A stretch of 64,000 nt of DNA, from contig NZ_JAODOQ010000001.1 of NCBI RefSeq assembly GCF_025398315.1, positions 4,402,001 to 4,466,000 of the forward strand, given 5' to 3'. The position numbers and the translations under genes are program-made. Shown one piece after another: positions 1 to 10,066 of this stretch. Below the pieces are notes generated by a model. That model saw only the letters and a list, made by a program, of their open reading frames with translations, made no database searches and was not told the DNA's origin. How positions within the stretch are numbered: position 1 is the stretch's first letter; the number at the start of each line of letters is the position of its first letter. The DNA is from Shewanella phaeophyticola. Its GTDB lineage: Bacteria > Pseudomonadota > Gammaproteobacteria > Enterobacterales > Shewanellaceae.

Positions 1-112
1 TGGTTAAATAATGTGATCAGGGTAATATTTTACACGAAAACGTGCAAAAGTAAGCAATTGTTAAACATTTATGGTAATGCATTTACTGAAAGTAATTTAA
101 TTGGAGTGACTA

Positions 113-778
113 GTGACCGAATCTCGTATCGATTTCCGTAAGGCAAAGTTTTTAATCAGTGCGCCTGATATTGCGCATTTAGATCAGTATCTTCCTGGGG
201 ATATCGGGGTTGAGATTGCTTTTGCTGGACGCTCAAACGCAGGTAAATCAAGTGCATTAAATGCGCTTACTGAACAAAAAAGTTTAGCTCGTACCAGTAA
301 AACCCCAGGTCGTACCCAGTTGATTAACGTTTTTGAGTTGGATGCTGATCGCCGTTTAGTGGATTTACCGGGTTATGGTTTCGCCCAAGTACCGTTAGCG
401 CTTAAAAACAAATGGCAGCAAGCATTAGGCGAATATTTGCAAAAGCGTGCTTGTTTAAGTGGTGTGGTGGTATTGATGGATATTCGTCATCCGCTTAAAG
501 ATCTTGATATGCAAATGATTGAATGGGCTGTATTAAGCAACATCCCTGTATTAGCCTTGTTAACCAAGGCTGATAAATTGACCCAAAGCATTAAAATGAA
601 AACCGTTAACGAAGTGCGTAAAGCATTAGCTGACTATGGTGATAAAGTACAAGTTGAACCGTTTTCGTCATTAAAAGGCACTGGTAAGCCAAAGGTGTTG
701 AGTGTCTTAAATGACTGGTGTCACCCAGCATGGTTGCCTGAGCAGCAAGCGTTACGTGAGCAAGCCGAGCAAGAATAA
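113..778 (+). CDS. engB: EngB/YihA ribosome-biogenesis GTPase
   Basis: This small cytosolic TRAFAC-class GTPase is needed for assembly of the large ribosomal subunit. The 221-residue product is the normal family length. The P-loop GRSNAGKSS lies at residues 39-47, the G3 motif DLPGYG at about 84-89, and the G4 motif TKAD near 151. The start is a GTG preceded by a GGAG ribosome site at 103-106. It stands alone and is followed by a rho-independent terminator. The order engB, spf, polA (the last two on the opposite strand) matches the enterobacterial arrangement and supports the identification. No defects are seen. Confidence 0.96.
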   Translation: MTESRIDFRKAKFLISAPDIAHLDQYLPGDIGVEIAFAGRSNAGKSSALNALTEQKSLARTSKTPGRTQLINVFELDADRRLVDLPGYGFAQVPLALKNKWQQALGEYLQKRACLSGVVVLMDIRHPLKDLDMQMIEWAVLSNIPVLALLTKADKLTQSIKMKTVNEVRKALADYGDKVQVEPFSSLKGTGKPKVLSVLNDWCHPAWLPEQQALREQAEQE

Positions 779-810
779 TGTTGATGAAATAAAACCAGAC
801 ACCTTGAAAT

Positions 811-835
811 AACCGACGTTGAGTCGGTTTTTTTA
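811..835 (+). terminator. Rho-independent terminator of engB
   Basis: A hairpin with arms AACCGAC and GTCGGTT is followed directly by a T run, 33 bases after the engB stop codon. Confidence 0.8.
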
Positions 836-1041
836 TTTGTTTTTGATGAAAATCATCCAAAAAAAACCGACGGCCAAATGGCTATCGGTACAAAAATTAG
901 CTCTTTTGGGGAGAAGCTAAATTCAACAAGACTCAAGTGTCATCAACTCAATTTGACGACCCTCAATGACCATAGAATAACTGCTTTTTTTATAAAGTTA
1001 AAGTATTTACTCTAAATATATTTTTAAGCGAAAAAAAAACC

Positions 1042-1150
1042 AAAAAAAAGCCCCAGCAACCTAAGTTGCTGGGGCGCCGAATTTGGCTAGTCACTATTGC
1101 TAGTGAAATAAAGGTTTGAAAGATTGAACATCTTAACCTCTGTACCCTAC
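1042..1150 (-). ncRNA. spf: Spot 42 small regulatory RNA
   Basis: The minus strand from 1150 begins GTAGGGTACAGAGGTTAAG and continues into ATGTTCAATCTTTCA and ACCTTTATTTCAC, which closely follows the E. coli Spot 42 sequence. It ends in a GC-rich hairpin (1050-1075, arms GCCCCAGCAAC / GTTGCTGGGGC) and a run of eight T. The length of about 109 nt equals the known RNA. The position between engB and polA is the conserved one. In E. coli Spot 42 is a CRP-repressed, Hfq-dependent riboregulator of sugar and central metabolism genes; the targets here are unknown. It lies on the same strand as polA but after the polA terminator and has its own promoter. Confidence 0.94.
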
Positions 1151-1157
1151 GAATGAG

Positions 1158-1186
1158 ATAATAGCGCATTCGCCTTAAAATGAAAA
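1158..1186 (-). promoter_or_regulatory. Promoter of spf (Spot 42)
   Basis: On the minus strand a -10 element TATTAT (1163-1158) sits 7 bases before the predicted RNA start at 1150. A weak -35 TTTTCA (1186-1181) lies 17 bases further upstream. A half-conserved CRP-like site (TGTGA-N6-CCTCA, about 1215-1230) lies upstream, but its match is too poor to call. Confidence 0.65.
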
Positions 1187-1332
1187 ACTGTTTTTCATAA
1201 AAAGACACAATAACTGTGAGTTTGACCTCAAATCGTTGCTTGTTTGTTAACCAGAGCGACAAGCTGTTATCAGTTTTATGCTGATATGAACACAAGATTA
1301 GTCGTTTTAAGAGATGCTTTGACGCCTTAAAC

Positions 1333-1365
1333 AATAATGCCGCATTGAGACAATGCGGCATTGTT
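1333..1365 (-). terminator. Terminator of polA
   Basis: A hairpin with 15-base arms around ATGCCGCATTG / CAATGCGGCAT lies about 40 bases after the polA stop. The T-rich tail on the minus strand is weak (ATTATTGTTTAA). Confidence 0.6.
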
Positions 1366-1403
1366 GTTCAGTCTGCCCCTAAGGAGGTGTGACAATATTA
1401 GCT

Positions 1404-4161
1404 TTAGTGGGCTTGGTCCCAGTTGTCGCCTATTCCCGCCTCTGCCAGCAATGGCACATCAAGTGATGCAGCCTGTGCCATTAGGTCGCACACTTTGCTT
1501 TTAAGTGCTTCAGCTTGTGTTGCATCAACTTCAAATACCAATTCATCGTGTACCTGCATAATGAGGGTGATTTCACCTTGTGTGTCTTGATTAATCCACT
1601 GGTGAATCGCAATCATGGCTTTTTTGATGATATCAGCGGCGGTGCCTTGCATCGGCGCGTTAATCGCTGCGCGTTCAGCGGCTTGGCGGCGCATTGCATT
1701 ACGGTCGTTAATTTCTGGTAGGTATAAACGGCGGCCAAACAGTGTTGATACATAACCTTGTTCGGCGGCATCAGCACGTGTTTCTTCCATGTATTTTAAG
1801 ACACCAGGATAGCGAGCAAAATAAGTGTCGATGTAGGTTTGTGCTTCGTTACGCGGAATATCTAATTGTTTGGCTAAACCAAACGCAGACATACCGTAAA
1901 TTAAGCCAAAATTAACGGCTTTAGCACGGCGACGCTGTTCGGTGGTGACTTCTTCAAAGTGAACACCAAACACTTCAGCTGCGGTGGCTCTATGAATGTC
2001 TTTACCTGCAGCAAATGCGGTTAATAAGCCATTGTCTTGAGATAAATGAGCCAGTTATGCGTAATTCGATTTGCGAATAGTCGGCGGCTAAAATTTTACG
2101 ACCGGCAGGGGCAATAAAGGCTTGGCGAATACGGCGACCTTCTTCGGTTCGAATCGGGATGTTTTGTAAGTTAGGCTCGCTTGACGACAAACGTCCGGTA
2201 GCGGCATTGGCTTGGTGATAGCTGGTATGAACACGGCCGGTGGTGGCATTGACCATCAGCGGTAATTTATCTGTGTAGGTGCTTTTTAATTTAGCGAGGC
2301 TACGGTGTTCAAGAATAATTTTAGGTAGCGGATAGTCTAAGGCTAATTCAACTAATACTTCTTCTGAGGTTGAAGGGGCACCTTTTGGGGTTTTCTTTTT
2401 AACTGGGTATTTAAGTTTTTCAAAAAAGAGCGTTTGCAGCTGCTTAGGCGATGCGAGGTTAAACTTCTCGCCAGCAATCTCGTAAGCTTTATTTTCAAGG
2501 TCATCGAGTTTTTGGGCCAGTTCACCACTTTGTTGACTGAGTAGCATTGAGTCGATTAACACCCCTTGGCGCTCAACGTCTGATAACACCTGAATTAACG
2601 GCAGTTCTAATTCGTTAAATACTGAGGCTAATGCTGACTCTTTTTCTACGCGCGGCCATAAATGCTCATGTAAACGCAAGGTGATATCGGCATCTTCTGC
2701 TGCGTAAGGTCCGGCTGTGGCTAAGTCTATTTGATTGAAGGTCAGCTGTTTAGCTCCTTTCCCCGCAACGTCTTCAAAACTGATATTTTTATGGCCTAAA
2801 TATTTTAACGCTAAACCATCCATGTCGTGGCGTGATGCGACCGAGTTAAACACGTATGACTCAAGCATGGTGTCAAAGCGTACGCCGCCAAGCTTAATGC
2901 CTGCATTGGCAAAAATACTCATGTCATACTTTAGGTTTTGACCGACTTTTTGTGGCGTTTTGCCCTCTAAAATAGGGCGCAGCTTTTCAAGCGTTGCGGC
3001 TTTGTCGAGTTGTTGTGGCGCATCAAGATAGTCATAGGTCAATGGCAGATATGCTGCTTTGCCTGCTTGAGTGGCAAATGATAAACCGACGAGTTTGGCT
3101 TCCATGTAATTGAGACTGGTGGTTTCGGTGTCAACGGCAATCAGTTCAGCTTTACTGAGTTCATCAATCCATTTGTCTAATGCTTCTTCGCTAAGAATGG
3201 TTTCATATTCGGCTTCGATAGCGGCAGAGACGGTAATTTCTTCGTTGCTATCTTGGCTAACCGTGCCTGTAGGTTGTTTGTTGTCTAACACTTCTGCTAA
3301 CCAGCGCTTAAACTCCATTTCACCAAAACATTTGATTAATTCATCGCGATCTTGTGGCTTAACATTCAGCTCATGCCAGTCTTGCTCTAATTCGACATCG
3401 GTTTTGATGGTGGCAAGTTCATAGGAGAGCTTAAGCATGTCAGCGTTATCGATAATTTTAGCTGGCATGGTTTTGGCGCCTCTAAAGCCAACTTCAACTA
3501 CGCTTTGTGGATTAGCCAAAAGCTGCTCCACACTGCCTACGCCTGTCAGCATAGCTAATGCAGTTTTTTCACCGACGCCAGGTAAGCCTGGAATGTTATC
3601 GGCTTTGTCACCCATTAATGCTAAAAAATCAATAATGCGATCTGAGTCAACGCCAAATTTAGTTTTGACCTCTTCTGGTACCATGATGGTATCTGTCATG
3701 GTGTTAATTAAGGTGACATGTTCGTTGACTAACTGCGCCATGTCTTTATCGCCGGTGCTAATTAACGTGGCTCGGCCTTCTTTGCTCGCTTGCAAGGCTA
3801 TGGTGCCAATCACATCGTCGGCCTCGACACCTGGAATACTGATCAACGGCAACCCCATAGCATGAATAATGCGATGTAACGGAGCTATTTGATTACGCAG
3901 ATCATCTGGCATTGGCGGGCGCTGTGCTTTGTATTCATCGTACATGTCATTACGAAACGTTTTACCTTTAGCATCAAAAACCACAGCAATATGGCTTGGA
4001 CTATAACGGCTTAACAAACTACGTAGCATGTTTACAACGCCATAAACCGCACCCGTCGCTTCACCTTTTGAATTTGTTAAATGAGGCGGCGCATAATAAG
4101 CGCGATAAAGATAAGAAGAGCCATCGACGAGGACGAGCGGATTATTAGGAATTGTTGGCAT
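1404..4161 (-). CDS. polA: DNA polymerase I, with a frameshift
   Basis: This enzyme fills gaps and removes primers during replication and repair. The N-terminal 5'-nuclease domain (about 1-290), the 3'-5' exonuclease domain (DTETTSL near residue 345) and the polymerase domain (DYSQIELR near 700, QVHDELVFEV near the end) are all present in order. The reading frame breaks at about 2054: after the conserved SQIELRI the frame shifts by one base, and the remainder resumes in another frame with the conserved VFGVHFEEVT segment. Restoring one base gives about 919 residues, the usual length. I read it as one gene with a single-base insertion, probably a sequence error, because both halves are perfectly conserved. 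Confidence 0.95.
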
Positions 4162-4705
4162 AATGTGTTTTTCGTTTTATGTATTTTGCGAGACAGATAG
4201 GATGACATTATACCCACAGCACCTCAAGGTACTTGTGAGATTGTCACAAATTTATCTACTTGAGTGTGGATAAACTCAAAGATCCGACAAGCCGCGCGGT
4301 TGGTGAGTTTGGCTTATTTGGTTAGGTACCTTTGTATTAAATTTTAACCACGAAAAAAGCCTCGCAGCCTGTGGATAAGTCTGTGAGTGAAATAATCAAC
4401 GTTGCTGGATAGAATTTCTTACGGCTTGAATCGAAATATGTATCTAGTTGAAATTTATATATTATTTTTATTTTTGTGAGCTATTTATTAATTTCAATAA
4501 ATATAACTAATTTGTGGACTTTTTTATTGATGTCAGTTAAGTCACAATGAATTTCAATGATGTTTTATGGCTAAAAAAAGCCCAACAGCAAAATTCGACG
4601 TTCTAAGTTAGCACGATTTTTAATCAGATCAACCGTTTTGTTGGAATTATGTTGTAATTTTTACATTGTTAATTAATGCTCAATAAAAAGTTGAAGGTGA
4701 ATAGC
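4162..4705. other. Intergenic region between polA and elbB
   Basis: This 544-base gap separates the divergent polA and elbB genes and must hold both promoters. It is very AT-rich between about 4430 and 4560. I see no convincing ORF, no strong hairpin with a T run, and no known RNA. Confidence 0.5.
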
Positions 4706-5362
4706 ATGAAAAAGATAGCCGTGTTGCTCAGTGGCTGTGGCGTATTTGATGGTACAGAAGTCCATGAAGCCGTTTTAAGTTTGCTTGCGATTACGCGAGC
4801 GGGTGGTCAATATCAGTGTTTTGCCCCAGACATTGACCAAATGCATGTGGTCAATCATTTAACCGGTGAGGTTAATACTGAAGAAACTCGCAACGTGTTG
4901 GTTGAGTCTGCTCGTATTGCTCGTGGTGAAGTGCTCAATGCCAGCAGTTTAGACATTAATGACTATGATGCGTTAGTGGTACCTGGTGGTTTTGGTGCAG
5001 CCAAGAATTTATCTAATTTTGCGACAACAGGCAGCCGTTGCCACATTAACCCTATTGTAGAAACTTTTATTCGTGAGTTTGCGCTTGCGCGTAAGCCTGT
5101 GGGGTTTGTATGTATTTCACCTGTGATGATCCCACACATTTATGGTCAAGGTTCGCTTGGCACCATAGGGAATGATAGTGATATTGCCCATGCATTTAAT
5201 GAAATGGGTGGCAAACATCAAGCGGCAGCTGTTGAAGATATCGTTGTTGATGAGGCAAATAAGGTGGTGAGCACACCAGCATACATGCTCGCTACATCGG
5301 TTTTAGAGGCACATATAGGTATCGAAAAACTGGTGAATAAAGTGTTAGAGATGATTGATTAG
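4706..5362 (+). CDS. elbB: ElbB-type DJ-1/PfpI glyoxalase-like protein
   Basis: The protein belongs to the ES1/ElbB branch of the DJ-1/PfpI superfamily, linked in E. coli to glyoxalase III-like activity and to isoprenoid production. The fold signature includes the VPGGFGAAKNLS segment and the nucleophile region GFVCISP with its cysteine. I chose the ATG at 4706 because it is preceded by GAAGG at a 7-base distance and gives MKKIAVLLSGCG, the normal family N-terminus. That makes 218 residues. A start 30 bases upstream is possible but has no ribosome site. The gene is monocistronic and ends at a two-way terminator. Confidence 0.92.
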   Translation: MKKIAVLLSGCGVFDGTEVHEAVLSLLAITRAGGQYQCFAPDIDQMHVVNHLTGEVNTEETRNVLVESARIARGEVLNASSLDINDYDALVVPGGFGAAKNLSNFATTGSRCHINPIVETFIREFALARKPVGFVCISPVMIPHIYGQGSLGTIGNDSDIAHAFNEMGGKHQAAAVEDIVVDEANKVVSTPAYMLATSVLEAHIGIEKLVNKVLEMID

Positions 5363-5375
5363 CTTGCAACACACT

Positions 5376-5407
5376 AATAAAAACCATCGATGGAGGTGGT
5401 TTTTATT
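5376..5407. terminator. Bidirectional terminator between elbB and glpG
   Basis: A hairpin with arms AATAAAAACCA / TGGTTTTTATT lies between two convergent genes and carries an A run on one side and a T run on the other. Confidence 0.75.
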
Positions 5408-5439
5408 GCCTTGACGCTGTAGCAGCTTCTCTTTGGAAA

Positions 5440-6282
5440 TTAACTTGTTGATTGCTTACGGCTGTCAAATAAAGCTTGAGCAAGCCCAACGAGTAAGCCA
5501 CCGATGTGGGCACCGTTAGCGATTGGCATACCGAGTAAATCAGTAAAGCCAAGTACCAACCATACCATCATAAAGCCCATATAGGCTTGCGGTAAACTAA
5601 TGCCACATTGAGGTTGTCTAACTCCCATTAACCAAGTGTACCCAACCACAGCATACACCACACCAGATAAACCACCAAAGTGGGAGTCGGTCATGTAAAA
5701 CTGCACCACGCTGGGAATAGTACCTGCAATAACGAATAAAAATAGCAACGGTCTAACACCGAGTCGGGTTTCAATTTTTCCACCTAAATACCACCACCAC
5801 AACAAATTAAACACGATATGCATGGTCGAAAAATGCATTAAACTTGGCGTGAAAACTCGCCATATTTGGCTGATATCACTGTGTGGGACTGCGCCAAAAA
5901 ACGATAACTGATTATATATTGCGTCAGCAAAGCCTAAGTTCATTCCTGCAAATATTGCGACACAGATAAAGAAAGTTATCAGGGTCAGCGAGTATACGCC
6001 GGTCAGAAATTGCTGCAACAATCCTTTAGCGCCTGAGTCATAGTTGAATTGCGTAGAGGTGTCACCATTGTCCCAAGATGCTTGTAAATATTTGCTGTCA
6101 TTAGGGTTGTTGGCAAACTGCAGTAGTTCTTCGCGAGCCTGATGCTCATCTTCTGGGTTGGTAATAATTAGGCCAACACCTTGGGCGTGTCGCACTGCAT
6201 GGCATTGAATGTTCAACCCTTTAAGGTAATCAATAAATGCTTGTGCTGCACGGGCGTTAGGAAGTTGGCCTATTTCTATCAT
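5440..6282 (-). CDS. glpG: Rhomboid intramembrane serine protease GlpG
   Basis: This inner-membrane protease cleaves transmembrane substrates within the bilayer. The protein has the cytoplasmic N-terminal domain typical of GlpG (about 1-85) followed by six hydrophobic segments. The serine motif GGLSGVVYA and the distal catalytic histidine in HIGGLLVGL are present, as is the HFSTMHIVFN segment in the second helix. I place the start at 6282, where ATG overlaps the TGA of glpE as ATGA and translational coupling is expected. The frame is open to an ATG 18 bases upstream. It forms a two-gene operon with glpE. Confidence 0.95.
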   Translation of the reverse strand: MIEIGQLPNARAAQAFIDYLKGLNIQCHAVRHAQGVGLIITNPEDEHQAREELLQFANNPNDSKYLQASWDNGDTSTQFNYDSGAKGLLQQFLTGVYSLTLITFFICVAIFAGMNLGFADAIYNQLSFFGAVPHSDISQIWRVFTPSLMHFSTMHIVFNLLWWWYLGGKIETRLGVRPLLFLFVIAGTIPSVVQFYMTDSHFGGLSGVVYAVVGYTWLMGVRQPQCGISLPQAYMGFMMVWLVLGFTDLLGMPIANGAHIGGLLVGLAQALFDSRKQSTS

Positions 6283-6587
6283 GAGTGCGCGAGGCTCCAT
6301 GCACTAAATCCACCGTCAAGACTGTAGACATCATCAAAGCCTTGCTCATTTAAATAGCTGGCAGCACTTTGGCTGCTCATTCCGTGATAACACACAACAA
6401 CAAGAGGCTTATCCATATCTGCAGATGCAATATAGTGGGCTAAATTTTCATTGTTTAAATTGACTGAATGTTGAATATGGCCAGCAGCAAAGCTAGCCGC
6501 ATCGCGAATATCAACAACCTGCACCTCGTTCGAGGCCTCAGACATATGGATTAGCTCATTAACAGATAAGTGTTTAAAACCAGACAT
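6279..6587 (-). CDS. glpE: Thiosulfate sulfurtransferase GlpE (rhodanese)
   Basis: This single-domain rhodanese moves sulfur from thiosulfate to cyanide or thiols. The active-site loop CYHGMSS carries the catalytic cysteine, and the VVDIRDAASFAAGHI segment is typical of the fold. Starting at the ATG at 6587 gives about 102 residues, near the E. coli length of 108. The frame is open for another 23 codons upstream but those do not resemble the family. The stop overlaps the glpG start. Confidence 0.93.
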   Translation of the reverse strand: MSGFKHLSVNELIHMSEASNEVQVVDIRDAASFAAGHIQHSVNLNNENLAHYIASADMDKPLVVVCYHGMSSQSAASYLNEQGFDDVYSLDGGFSAWSLAHS

Positions 6588-6691
6588 GGTATTACCTATA
6601 AAAAGTTCACGGAAAGCGTTTGTATGGAAGCCAGTTTGCAACAAGGGGTTATGCAACCCCCTTGAGAATACAGACAGTATAAGCGCGAGAA

Positions 6692-7719
6692 TTAATCCCA
6701 GCTTAAAATCACTTTGCCAGATTGGCCTGAGCGCATGGCATCAAAGCCTTGCTGGAAATCATCCACATTGAAATGATGCGTAATGATTGGGGTTAAGTCT
6801 AGGCCTGATTGGATTAAGCTGGCCATTTTATACCAGGTTTCAAACATCTCACGGCCGTAAATACCTTTGATGATTAAACCTTTAAAAATGATTTTGCTCC
6901 AATCAATGGCCATATCGCCACCTGGAATACCCAGCATGGCAATTTTGCCGCCATGGTTCATGGTGTCTAACATGGCGTGAAATGCTGAAGGTACGCCAGA
7001 CATTTCTAAGCCCACATCAAAACCTTCGGTCATGCCGAGGTTTTTCATCACATCTTTTAAGCTTTCTTTGGCCACGTTAACCGCGCGAGTCGCACCCATT
7101 TTGCGGGCTAGGTCTAGGCGATACTCGTTGACATCGGTTATTACAACATGGCGTGCGCCCACATGCTTACACACAGCGGCAGCCATAATACCAATAGAGT
7201 ACAGCACCAGTGATTAATACATCTTCACCGACTAAATCGAATGATAATGCGGTATGTACAGCGTTACCAAATGGATCAAAAATAGCGGCTAAGTCATCAG
7301 AGATATCTGCCGGAATTTTGAAGGCATTAAAGGCTGGTAATACAAGGTATTCTGCAAAGGCACCATCACGGTTAACACCGACGCCAGAAGTATTACGACA
7401 TAAATGAGTACGACCACCACGGCAGTTGCGGCAATAACCACAAGTAATATGACCTTCGCCAGACACGCGGTCGCCAATGGCAAAACCGCGCACTTCTTAG
7501 CTGCATGTCGACCACTTCGCCTACGTATTCATGACCTGCAATCATAGGAACAGGAATGGTTTTTTGTGACCATTCGTCCCAGTTGTAGATATGTACGTCG
7601 GTGCCACAAATGGCGGTTTTTCTAATTTTGATCAATAGATCGTTATGACCCATTTCTGGTTTTGGTGCATCAACCATCCAGATGCCTTCTTCAGGCTTTA
7701 ATTTGCTTAATGCTTTCAT
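6692..7719 (-). CDS. tdh: L-threonine 3-dehydrogenase, with two frameshifts
   Basis: Tdh oxidises L-threonine to 2-amino-3-ketobutyrate with NAD. It is a zinc alcohol-dehydrogenase family protein: KTAICGTDVHIYNW holds the catalytic zinc cysteine, AGHEYVGEV follows, and GYCRNCRGGRTHLC carries structural zinc cysteines. The Rossmann part ends in GKVILSWD. The coding frame changes at about 7499 (after GEVVDM) and at about 7203 (after VLITGA, where GPIGIM is expected). Each break is explained by one extra base. Corrected length is about 341 residues, the usual size. It is 41 bases downstream of kbl and clearly part of the same operon. Confidence 0.93.
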
Positions 7720-7760
7720 CTTAGTAACCTAGTAATCCCGAGCTTAATGATATGAGCGAG

Positions 7761-8954
7761 TTAGATAATACCCATTTCTTTACCAATGCGGGTAAAGGCG
7801 CCGATAGCATGATCGAGTTGCTCGCGAGTGTGTGCGGCAGACATTTGGGTACGAATACGTGCTTGGCCTTTAGGTACCACTGGGAACGAGAAGCCAATAA
7901 CATAAATGTGTTCTGCTAATAATTTGTTGGCAAAGTCACCAGCTAACTTCGCGTCGCCAATCATGACTGGAATAATGGCATGGTCAGCGCCACCTAAAGT
8001 AAAACCAGCTGCTGACATTTGCTCACGGAAATAACGGCTGTTTTCCCATACGGCTTCGCGCAACGCGTGGCCAGTTTTAAGCATATCAAGCACACGAATT
8101 GAGGCACTAACGATTGATGGCGCTAATGAGTTTGAAAATAAATAAGGGCGTGAGCGCTGACGTAGCCATTCAACTACTTCTTTTTTGGCTGCGGTAAATC
8201 CACCTGACGCGCCACCTAATGCTTTGCCTAATGTGCCGGTAATAATGTCTACACGATCCATTACGTCGCAGTATTCATGGGTGCCACGGCCATTTTGACC
8301 AATAAAGCCAACTGCATGTGAGTCATCTACCATCACTAGTGCACCGTATTTGTCGGCAAGATCGCACACACCTTTGAGGTTAGCGATAACGCCATCCATG
8401 GAGAATACACCGTCGGTGGCAATGAGAATGTTGCGCGCGCCAGCGGCTTGTGCTGCAATTAGCTGAGTTTCTAAATCGGCCATGTCGTTGTTGGCATAAC
8501 GAAAACGTTTCGCTTTACATAAACGTACACCGTCTATGATTGACGCATGGTTTAACGCGTCTGACACAATCGCGTCTTCGGCATCTAATAAGGTTTCGAA
8601 TAAACCGGCGTTAGCATCAAAACATGAAGAATAAAGAATGGTGTCTTCCATGCCTAAAAATTCACTTAAGCTCGCTTCTAATTGCTTGTGAGTGTCTTGA
8701 GTGCCGCAAATAAAACGCACAGATGCCATACCAAAACCGTGGCTATCTAAGCCAGCTTTGGCCGCCTGGATAAGTTCTGGGTGATTGGCTAGTCCTAAAT
8801 AGTTGTTGGCGCAGAAGTTGATGACTTTTTCGTGGTTAACTTCAATGGCTGTCTGTTGGGCTGAAGCAATAACGCGTTCACTTTTATATAAACCATCTGC
8901 TTTAACATCAGCTATTTGTTGATTAATACGGTCGTAGAAAGAGGTAGATGCCAC
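7761..8954 (-). CDS. kbl: 2-amino-3-ketobutyrate CoA ligase
   Basis: This PLP enzyme cleaves 2-amino-3-ketobutyrate with CoA to glycine and acetyl-CoA, completing threonine breakdown with Tdh. Family marks include DDSHAVGFIG and the PLP-lysine motif GTLGKALGG. The start is the GTG at 8954, preceded by AGGAGA 8 bases upstream, giving MASTSFYDRIN and 398 residues. The frame is open a further 18 codons upstream but that part is not family-like. kbl leads the kbl-tdh operon. Confidence 0.95.
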   Translation of the reverse strand: MASTSFYDRINQQIADVKADGLYKSERVIASAQQTAIEVNHEKVINFCANNYLGLANHPELIQAAKAGLDSHGFGMASVRFICGTQDTHKQLEASLSEFLGMEDTILYSSCFDANAGLFETLLDAEDAIVSDALNHASIIDGVRLCKAKRFRYANNDMADLETQLIAAQAAGARNILIATDGVFSMDGVIANLKGVCDLADKYGALVMVDDSHAVGFIGQNGRGTHEYCDVMDRVDIITGTLGKALGGASGGFTAAKKEVVEWLRQRSRPYLFSNSLAPSIVSASIRVLDMLKTGHALREAVWENSRYFREQMSAAGFTLGGADHAIIPVMIGDAKLAGDFANKLLAEHIYVIGFSFPVVPKGQARIRTQMSAAHTREQLDHAIGAFTRIGKEMGII

Positions 8955-9280
8955 CTGTGTTCTCCTAAATATGGTTATTATGCTTATCCAAATCACGCAG
9001 TAAAACACCGCAGTAATTGATAGGGTGTTTTGGAGTTGCTGGCATTCTAACCTTTATTTTTGCCGCTCCACAGCGTTTTTTTTAGTCGTCAGACCAACAT
9101 GAATTAGATTAGGGGTAGTCGTTATTCACATTAAAAAAACTAATATATAACATGTCAGTTCAATGGATATTAATTTGCGGATTATGAAACATAAAAATCC
9201 GCAAATACCTGAGCTCAATTGTAGTCGGATATCTGCGGATTGAAAGACCCTTAGTACGCCATTATCGCGTCAGCTTTTGA
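8955..9280. other. Intergenic region upstream of kbl
   Basis: This 326-base gap holds the kbl promoter region and the terminator of the upstream TetR gene. No open frame or known RNA was seen. Confidence 0.5.
9192..9241 (-). terminator. Terminator of the TetR gene upstream of kbl
   Basis: On the minus strand the arms AATCCGCA / TGCGGATT (9241-9234 and 9203-9196) enclose a long loop and are followed by TTTTTATG. The position, 40 bases after the TetR stop codon, fits. Confidence 0.6.
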
Positions 9281-9937
9281 TTACGCCGCTTGATGTCGCT
9301 CCTGACTGGCTATGTCGAGGTAATGTTGCTCTAGTCGGCTGAATGTGGCCGAAGATGCCGGTGTTTCATAAGCTTGGAAAATCATCAGCACCCGCAATAG
9401 GCCATCATATAAAGTGGCTTTAGTAATACTAGAGGTGCTTGATTGTGTTAGTTGGTAGCTAATCCAAAAGCTGACCATCATTTTTATGGTGTCTGCAAGG
9501 GCGGTAATTTTATTGTCATCAACGTCGAGAAAACCGTCTTTTTTTAATTTTCTTAAAATATCGCTTGAGCGAGTGAGCACTTGTTGTTGGGCGTGTAAGT
9601 AGCGGTTTTTAAGTGTTTCGTCACGACTTAAAATATCGGCTAAGTTGGCATACATAAAACGGAATTGCCATAAGGTATAAAACATTGCATCGAAGTAACC
9701 CATTAATAATTCAATGGTAATGGGCACATCATCATAAGGCTTAAAGCCCGACTCTAAGTGGTTTTCGTATTGGGCAAAAATCGAATTGATAATGTCTTCT
9801 TTATTACGAAAATGATAGTACAAGTTTCCCGGACTAATGCCTAAATGGGCGGCGATATGGTTGGTGGTAATACTCCGTTCACCATGTTCATTAAACAGTT
9901 CCAAACTGGCAAAAACGATCTTGTCGCGCGTTTTCAT
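9281..9937 (-). CDS. TetR/AcrR-family transcriptional regulator
   Basis: The N-terminal 50 residues form a TetR helix-turn-helix (ITTNHIAAHLGISPGNLYYH). The C-terminal part is a helical ligand-binding domain with no feature that reveals its ligand. The length of 218 residues is normal. It is divergent from waaA with a gap of about 130 bases, and upstream of but separately terminated from kbl-tdh. The target is unknown; self-regulation is likely for the family. Confidence 0.85.
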   Translation of the reverse strand: MKTRDKIVFASLELFNEHGERSITTNHIAAHLGISPGNLYYHFRNKEDIINSIFAQYENHLESGFKPYDDVPITIELLMGYFDAMFYTLWQFRFMYANLADILSRDETLKNRYLHAQQQVLTRSSDILRKLKKDGFLDVDDNKITALADTIKMMVSFWISYQLTQSSTSSITKATLYDGLLRVLMIFQAYETPASSATFSRLEQHYLDIASQERHQAA

Positions 9938-10066
9938 ATGATTTCCATATTCATTTTTAGCTTAGGATATTGGCTTATACAGCGATAACATTTCATTAAG
10001 CCGACTCAATATGATTATGTTAACATTGTGTTTATCTGACAAGCAAAAATCGATGACTCTTCTTCC

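Noticed and set aside
1208..1235. CRP site upstream of spf
   Set aside because: Only one half-site (TGTGA) matches well; the other (CCTCA) is poor, so it is mentioned only as a possibility.
990..1361. A 123-codon minus-strand frame across the spf region
   Set aside because: It runs through the Spot 42 RNA and two terminators, has a low-complexity composition and no ribosome site.
2002..2060. Programmed frameshifting in polA
   Set aside because: No slippery heptamer or downstream pseudoknot is visible, no polA is known to need frameshifting, and similar one-base breaks occur in many unrelated genes of the window.
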